Source: an uncultured Ruminococcus sp.
GTDB lineage: Bacteria; Bacillota; Clostridia; Oscillospirales; Acutalibacteraceae
Reading direction: 5' to 3'
Assembly: GCA_937892835.1 (NCBI GenBank)
Contig: CALBHM010000374.1
Span: 1 to 9,927 of the forward strand
DNA: 9,927 nucleotides
In this document: in pieces, positions 6,299-9,927 of the stretch
Layout: every line of letters starts with the position of its first letter
Position numbering within the stretch: position 1 is the stretch's first letter
The notes under the pieces: generated by a model
Databases searched by the model: none
Told to the model about the DNA's origin: nothing
The model's input: the letters and a program-made list of their open reading frames with translations, nothing else
Position numbers and translations under genes: made by a program

Positions 6299-7468
6299 AT
6301 GACAGATACACAGATCAAAAACGCAGTTGAAAAGTTCGAGGCTCTCATCCGTGAGCAGAGCGACCGTTCAGATAAAATCAAGGCTCAGGGCGATTTCGTT
6401 GACTATGAGAAGCTCGACAAAATTGTAATCGGCGTCTGCGGCGGCGACGGCATAGGTCCGATCATCACCAAGGAGAGCGCAAGGGTTCTCGAATATATGC
6501 TCGCCGATAAGGTCAAGGCCGGCAAGGTTGAGTTCAAGGTTATCGACGGCCTTACGATTGAAAACCGTGTTGCCGCTAACAAGGCAATTCCCGACGACGT
6601 TCTTGAAGAGCTTAAGGCATGCCATGTCATCCTCAAAGGACCGACAACGACTCCGCAGCAGGGCGGCCCGTGGCCGAATATCGAGAGCGCAAACGTTGCA
6701 ATGAGAAAGGCTCTTGACCTTTTTGCAAATCTTCGTCCCGTTAAAGTTCCCGAGGAGGGTATCGACTGGACATTCTTCCGTGAGAACACGGAGGGCGCAT
6801 ACGCAGTCGGCTCAAAGGGCGTTAACGTAACCGACGATCTCGCCGTTGACTTCGTTGTTACAACAACAGAGGGCTGCGAGAGAATCGCAAAGCTTGCTTA
6901 CGACTATGCAAGAAGAAATCATAAGGACAGAGTTTCCATCATCACCAAGGCTAACATCATCAAGACCACCGACGGCAAGTTCCTCAACCTTTGCAAGAAT
7001 ATCGGTAAGGATTATCCCGAGATCACAACCGACGAGTGGTATATCGACATCACGACGGCTAAGCTCATCGACCCGAAGCGCCGCAAGGACTTCAAGGTAT
7101 TCATTCTCCCGAACCTTTACGGCGATATCATCACCGACGAAGCCGCAGAGTTCCAGGGCGGCGTAGGTACTGCCGGCAGCGCAAATATCGGTAAGAAGTA
7201 CGCTATGTTTGAGGCTATCCACGGCTCAGCTCCGAGAATGATTGAAGAGGGCAGAGGTCAGTATGCAGACCCGTGCTCAATGCTCAGAGCTTCCGTTATG
7301 CTTCTCTCTCACATCGGCGAGCAGGAGAAGGCCGACCTTCTTGAAAAGGCTCTCGATATCTGTATGTTCACAGAGAAGAAGCTCACCATTACAGGCCGTG
7401 ACACAGGCTGCACATGCTCCGAGTTCGGCGACTATGTAATGGAAACAGTAAAAAAACTCAGCGAGTAA
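6299..7468 (+). CDS. icd: Isocitrate dehydrogenase (isocitrate/isopropylmalate dehydrogenase family)
   Basis: This cytoplasmic enzyme is expected to oxidise and decarboxylate isocitrate to 2-oxoglutarate, making NADH or NADPH. It has 389 residues with a 40-residue N-terminal extension before the first strand and GDGIGP (49-54). Substrate residues by comparison with E. coli Icd are Ser130, Asn132, Arg136, Arg146, Arg161 in FRENTEGAYA, Tyr168 and Lys217 in ITKANIIK. Metal ligands are Asp250, Asp276 and Asp280 in NLYGDIITDEAAE. The adenine-binding loop starts HGSAPRM (308-314); Arg313/Met314 stand where NADP enzymes have Lys-Tyr and NAD enzymes Asp-Ile, and the loop is about 3 residues longer, so the cofactor is uncertain. 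The Ser130 loop is also about 4 residues longer. AAAGGAG (6285-6291) lies 7 bases before ATG. Position after acn favours isocitrate over isopropylmalate or homoisocitrate as substrate. Confidence 0.88.
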   Translation: MTDTQIKNAVEKFEALIREQSDRSDKIKAQGDFVDYEKLDKIVIGVCGGDGIGPIITKESARVLEYMLADKVKAGKVEFKVIDGLTIENRVAANKAIPDDVLEELKACHVILKGPTTTPQQGGPWPNIESANVAMRKALDLFANLRPVKVPEEGIDWTFFRENTEGAYAVGSKGVNVTDDLAVDFVVTTTEGCERIAKLAYDYARRNHKDRVSIITKANIIKTTDGKFLNLCKNIGKDYPEITTDEWYIDITTAKLIDPKRRKDFKVFILPNLYGDIITDEAAEFQGGVGTAGSANIGKKYAMFEAIHGSAPRMIEEGRGQYADPCSMLRASVMLLSHIGEQEKADLLEKALDICMFTEKKLTITGRDTGCTCSEFGDYVMETVKKLSE

Positions 7469-7486
7469 AAAAGTGAGGTAATAACT

Positions 7487-8140
7487 GTGGCAAAGGAAAA
7501 GAAATCGGTTTCTATGTCCGTAATAAAACGTTTGCCCCGATATTACAGATTCCTCGGCGAACTGAAAAAGAATAATATAACAAGAATTTCATCAAAAGAG
7601 CTTTCACAGCGCATGGGCTTCACCGCTTCGCAGATCCGTCAGGATCTCAACTGCTTCGGCGGTTTCGGCCAGCAGGGCTACGGCTACAATGTTGAGCAGC
7701 TCCAAAATGAAATAGGAGCGATTCTCGGCGTTAACAACGGCTTCAAAACCATTCTCTTCGGCTGCGGCAACCTCGGCAGAGCGATTGCCTCTCACATGAC
7801 CTTTGAGGACAGAGGCTTTGAGCTTGTCGGACTTTTCGACAGCAATGCCGATAAAATGCAGGATTTGAGAATCAAAGGCCTTTCCGTTTATCCCGTTGAG
7901 GATTTGGAGGTCTATTGCAAAGAGGTTGAGCCCAAGGTGGCTGTTTTGTGTGTTCCGACCGAAGCCGCACCAGCCATTGTCGACAGGCTTGTCAATCTCG
8001 GAATAACGAATTTCTGGAATTTCAGTCACTATGACATTGCGTCCAATTACCCCGGCGTAACGGTCGAGAACGTTCACCTCAACGACAGCCTTATGACTCT
8101 CAGCTATCAGATAATGAACAATGAGGAGAATGCAGAATGA
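7487..8140 (+). CDS. rex: Redox-sensing transcriptional repressor Rex
   Basis: Rex is a homodimeric repressor that binds operator DNA when NADH is low and lets go when NADH binds, usually controlling fermentation and NADH-reoxidation genes. The 217 residues are standard. The winged-helix part (about 8-80) has RLPRYYRFL (15-23), RISSKELSQRMGFTASQIRQD (33-53) as recognition region, and FGGFGQQGYGYNV (57-69). The Rossmann part starts at ILFGCGNLGRAI (89-100) with the GxGxxG loop and has Asp118 in GLFDSN. The C-terminal NVHLNDSLMTLSYQI (195-209) fits the swapped helix of the dimer. The GTG start is 7 bases after GTGAGGT (7473-7479), and an upstream ATG is not available. It is 18 bases after icd and overlaps the next gene by 4 bases, so it shares the acn transcript. 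A Rex-like site at 4241-4259 raises autoregulation. Confidence 0.97.
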   Translation: MAKEKKSVSMSVIKRLPRYYRFLGELKKNNITRISSKELSQRMGFTASQIRQDLNCFGGFGQQGYGYNVEQLQNEIGAILGVNNGFKTILFGCGNLGRAIASHMTFEDRGFELVGLFDSNADKMQDLRIKGLSVYPVEDLEVYCKEVEPKVAVLCVPTEAAPAIVDRLVNLGITNFWNFSHYDIASNYPGVTVENVHLNDSLMTLSYQIMNNEENAE

Positions 8141-8892
8141 AGGTTTTAAGCTTTAATGTCCTTTGCTATGGCTGTGACGGACATTCATGGTTAGACAGAG
8201 ATGCCGACGTTATCGCAACGGTCAGAAATTACATGCCCGATGTTTTCGGCATTCAGGAAGCTCATATCGGCTGGATGGGAGTTTTCCGTGAAAGCATGGA
8301 TGAGTATGATTTTGTCGGTGTCGGCAGAGATGACGGCAAGGATGAGGGCGAATTTTCACCTGTTTTTTACAGGAAGGATAAATTCACGCTTGTTGACAAG
8401 GGCTGGTTCTGGATAAGCGAAACGCCCGACGTTCCGTCAAGGTCATGGAATACTGCCTGCACAAGAATCGCTTCATGGGCAAAGCTCACCGAAAAGGAGA
8501 GCGGAAAGACATTTGTTGCCATGAATACCCACCTTGATCACAGAAGTGAGGAAGCAAGAAAGAACGGCGTAAGGCTCATCAACGAGTTTGCCGCAAAACT
8601 TGACTGCCCCGTAGTTATAACGGGCGATTTCAATGTTTCCGAGGGCAAGGATTGCTATGTTGATATGGTCGAGGGCGGAATTTTCAGAGACAGCAAGTTC
8701 GTCGCCGAAAAGACGGAAAGCTATCCGACGTTCCACCCGTATTTCCACCATAATGAGCCGGAGGATATTATTGATTTCATCTTCATTAGCGACGGCTTCA
8801 AGGCGGCAAGCTATCAGGTTATCAAGGACAAGCCGAACGGAGCTTTCCCGTCGGATCATTGCCCGATTATGTCGGAAATTCACTTCAAATAA
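8137..8892 (+). CDS. Endonuclease/exonuclease/phosphatase (EEP) family hydrolase
   Basis: This is a metal-dependent phosphodiesterase or phosphatase of the DNase I-like fold; members cut nucleic acids, lipids or inositol phosphates, so the substrate is open. It has 251 residues with no signal peptide or membrane helix, hence cytoplasmic. Active-site motifs are complete: LSFNVL with Asn7, FGIQEAH with Glu41 as metal ligand, MNTHLDH (129-135) with His132, ITGDFN (161-166) with Asp164 and Asn166, IIDFIFI (211-217) with Asp213, and the catalytic SDHCP (239-243) with Asp240 and His241. The ATG overlaps the rex stop (ATGA) and follows AGGAG in the end of rex, so translation is coupled. It is the last gene of the operon, with a hairpin terminator just after its stop. 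The link to redox control is inferred only from this tight coupling. Confidence 0.9.
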   Translation: MKVLSFNVLCYGCDGHSWLDRDADVIATVRNYMPDVFGIQEAHIGWMGVFRESMDEYDFVGVGRDDGKDEGEFSPVFYRKDKFTLVDKGWFWISETPDVPSRSWNTACTRIASWAKLTEKESGKTFVAMNTHLDHRSEEARKNGVRLINEFAAKLDCPVVITGDFNVSEGKDCYVDMVEGGIFRDSKFVAEKTESYPTFHPYFHHNEPEDIIDFIFISDGFKAASYQVIKDKPNGAFPSDHCPIMSEIHFK

Positions 8893-8897
8893 TACAA

Positions 8898-8933
8898 AGA
8901 GCTGTGACAGATTCGTTCTGTTGCGGCTCTTTT
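8898..8933 (+). terminator. Hairpin terminator after the acn-icd-rex operon (possibly bidirectional)
   Basis: AGAGC (8898-8902) pairs with GCTCT (8926-8930), extended by TGTGACAG/CTGTTGCG with three G-T wobbles, giving 13 pairs around a 7-base loop. T8930-T8933 follow. On the other strand the structure ends in TTTG, so it may also serve the convergent gene. The T-run is short. Confidence 0.65.
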
Positions 8934-8972
8934 GAATTCGGGCATAATCACATGAAAAAACAATTCAAAATC

Positions 8973-9680
8973 TTATGACGAATCAACTTTCTTTTCGTAA
9001 ACAGGCAGTCTTTCCCCTCGGGCAATAAATTCATTAATATCATAGCTTGCATTTGACTTTTGCCCGCCGTCCTGCCGGAACCAGCTGCAAATCGTTGCAT
9101 AGTGGCTCTGATATTTTTTGCCGGTCGAGGCCATGTAGTCGCTGAGCTTCTCGATATATTCGTTACGCTTGCTTGCTCCCATTCGTTCGGCAAGACGCTC
9201 ATATTCTTCGTCATTCAGTTCAACATTTTTGTTTTCACCGTAGCTTTGCGTGTGCGTGTGCGCAACGCCGTCAGGCTCAGTCTCACACTCACACTCAGAC
9301 ACAGACTCAATATCAGTCTTAGTCTTAGTCTCAGTCTCAGTATGGCTTTCGTTGGGTTTTTCGGAAAACCGTTCGGTTTTTTCAATAACCGTTGGGTTTT
9401 TGGGGTTTTCTTCAGCCTCTTTTTTAGGCCGTCCGCCCTTTGCTCCGTTGACCCTGTTTGCCTGCACTTTTTTGTCGTAGTTTTCGTTTGCACTGTCTAT
9501 GTACTTCTTTATGTGTCTGAAAACGACCTTCACCGCCCTGTCATCAAAGCAGGGTTCTTCCGCTTCGTTTGTGTAAAGCAATATGGCTCTGAAAATTTTT
9601 CCGACCTCATCATCGGAGAAATCGTCAAGGTCATCCAATAAATCCGTCGGCAGCACGAAGCTCGTCTTTTTGTCCGTCAT
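8973..9680 (-). CDS. Phage replication-type protein (DUF6291-like)
   Basis: This 235-residue protein resembles phage and mobile-element replication proteins of the DUF6291 kind; the name is from memory of the pattern. The N-terminal part (about 7-65) has FSDDEVGKIFRAILLYTN and FRHIKKYIDSANENYDKK, then a basic NGAKGGRPKK (78-87). A low-complexity linker (91-150) follows, rich in Thr, Glu and Lys. The C-terminal part (about 155-221) has YQSHYATICSWFRQDGG (190-206), as in phage replisome organisers. The family presumably helps start replication at a phage origin; exact function unknown. AAAGGA stands 11 bases before the ATG on the - strand. The opposite frame is also open for 193 codons but has no recognisable motif and only reflects the linker's composition. 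No other phage gene is in the window, so this is either the edge of a mobile element or a stranded remnant. Confidence 0.75.
   Translation of the reverse strand: MTDKKTSFVLPTDLLDDLDDFSDDEVGKIFRAILLYTNEAEEPCFDDRAVKVVFRHIKKYIDSANENYDKKVQANRVNGAKGGRPKKEAEENPKNPTVIEKTERFSEKPNESHTETETKTKTDIESVSECECETEPDGVAHTHTQSYGENKNVELNDEEYERLAERMGASKRNEYIEKLSDYMASTGKKYQSHYATICSWFRQDGGQKSNASYDINEFIARGERLPVYEKKVDSS
9276..9341. repeat. Eleven degenerate 6-base tandem repeats (CTCAGT type)
   Basis: Sixty-six bases divide into eleven units of 6: four CTCAGT, two CTTAGT, two CTCACA and variants CTCAGA, CACAGA, CTCAAT, ATCAGT making up the rest (one CTCAGT-like unit counted by variant). On the coding strand they give alternating Thr-Glu, Thr-Lys, Ser and Cys-Glu pairs (residues about 113-135). 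The period is a multiple of three, so length changes would keep the frame. Confidence 0.8.
9351..9410. repeat. Three tandem 20-base imperfect repeats inside the phage-type gene
   Basis: Copies at 9351-9370, 9371-9390 and 9391-9410 all begin with GTT[GC]GGTTTTT on the + strand and agree at 15, 14 and 12 of 20 positions pairwise. The 20-base period is not a multiple of three, so the protein (residues 91-110) shows no matching repeat. Confidence 0.7.
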
Positions 9681-9700
9681 ATAATCAATCCTTTGTCTGA

Positions 9701-9729
9701 TTTATAGCTGCATAATATCATATACACAA
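9701..9729 (-). promoter_or_regulatory. Candidate promoter for the phage-type gene
   Basis: On the - strand TTGTGT (9724-9729) and TATAAA (9701-9706) are separated by exactly 17 bases and lie about 20 bases before the start codon. A second -10-like TATAAT (9733-9738) has no good -35 partner. Confidence 0.45.
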
Positions 9730-9833
9730 TTAATTATACACGCATTTATGACGTCCGACGAACAGCCGCCGCCTTGCGACATAAAAAGAACTTTTTCGAC
9801 AAATGATGTTGATTTTAACGCAGAATATTCATG

Positions 9834-9853
9834 GCCGCCCTCTTGAGGGTAGC
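9834..9853 (+). repeat. Short hairpin repeat, copy 1
   Basis: It matches 9890-9909 at 17 of 20 positions, including the shared 12 bases CTTGAGGGTAGC. CCCT/AGGG arms form a small hairpin around CTTG. Confidence 0.55.
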
Positions 9854-9889
9854 ATACACATCAATAGAAATTCTGCTGACATTTTATCA

Positions 9890-9927
9890 GCCTTCCCCTT
9901 GAGGGTAGCGAAGCGGCGCGACGGTAG
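9890..9927 (+). repeat. Short hairpin repeat, copy 2, cut by the window edge
   Basis: The first 20 bases match copy 1 at 17 positions, with a 56-base period. The tail GCGAAGCGGCGCGACGG resembles the second half of intergenic repeats I remember from Clostridia, where a CCTTCCCC hairpin precedes a GCGAAGC segment. The element runs off the window. Confidence 0.5.

Larger units (their letters stand above)
9681..9927. other. Gene-free stretch at the right edge
   Basis: These 247 bases hold the promoter candidate of the - strand gene, a small AAAAAG/CTTTTT hairpin at 9783-9796 and two short hairpin repeats (9834-9853, 9890-9909). The only open frames are under 20 codons and overlap the repeats, so no gene is called. 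Confidence 0.6.

Noticed and set aside
6299..7468. LeuB (3-isopropylmalate dehydrogenase)
   Set aside because: The Ser-x-Asn-x-x-x-Arg substrate motif and the operon with aconitase favour isocitrate. Homoisocitrate or related use is not fully excluded.
9060..9641. A 193-codon open frame on the + strand opposite the phage-type gene
   Set aside because: It is rich in Phe, Val, Leu and Ser runs arising from the antisense of the repeats. The - strand frame has recognisable replication-protein motifs, a ribosome binding site and a promoter candidate.
9783..9796. AAAAAG/CTTTTT hairpin as a terminator
   Set aside because: The loop is only two bases and the stem is all A-T but one pair; too weak to call.

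Overview
The window looks like a chromosomal segment of an anaerobic, gut-type Clostridia (Bacillota), most plausibly in or near the Ruminococcaceae/Oscillospiraceae. The pointers are the Rex redox repressor, GGAGG/AAAGGAG ribosome binding sites, moderate GC with AT-rich intergenic DNA, and small palindromic repeats of a kind I remember from such genomes. This assignment is inference; there is no rRNA or other taxonomic marker.

Region 1 (1-3755, + strand) is a tightly packed cell-surface/sugar cluster: an RmlD-type dTDP-4-dehydrorhamnose reductase, a GtrB-like membrane-anchored family 2 glycosyltransferase, a PfkB-family sugar or nucleoside kinase, and an AT-rich multi-pass acyltransferase family 3 protein. 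The first three genes overlap by 8 and 1 bases and should be one transcript. The acyltransferase follows after 34 bases that contain a 3-codon mini-ORF. Together they suggest making a deoxysugar, moving a sugar to a lipid carrier and acetylating a surface glycan.

Region 2 (3756-4276) is a 521-base gap without a gene. It holds a terminator and four palindromic repeats of one architecture (one of them is the terminator), a second hairpin repeat, a clear promoter and a Rex-like inverted repeat just before aconitase.

Region 3 (4277-8892, + strand) is a second operon: aconitase, an isocitrate dehydrogenase-type enzyme, rex, and an endonuclease/exonuclease/phosphatase-family enzyme. It provides the citrate-to-2-oxoglutarate steps (probably for glutamate synthesis) next to an NADH/NAD+ sensor. 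An exact inverted copy of one of the region 2 palindromes lies between acn and icd. A hairpin terminator ends the operon.

Region 4 (8973-9927) holds one - strand gene resembling phage replication proteins of the DUF6291 type. Its central linker is built of three tandem 20-base repeats followed by eleven degenerate 6-base repeats. Its upstream DNA carries a promoter candidate and two short hairpin repeats at the window edge.

No tRNA, rRNA, CRISPR array, integrase or transposase was seen. I found no convincing new multi-gene system. The points most worth testing are the possible Rex autoregulatory circuit, the palindrome family and the iteron-like repeats inside the phage-type gene.
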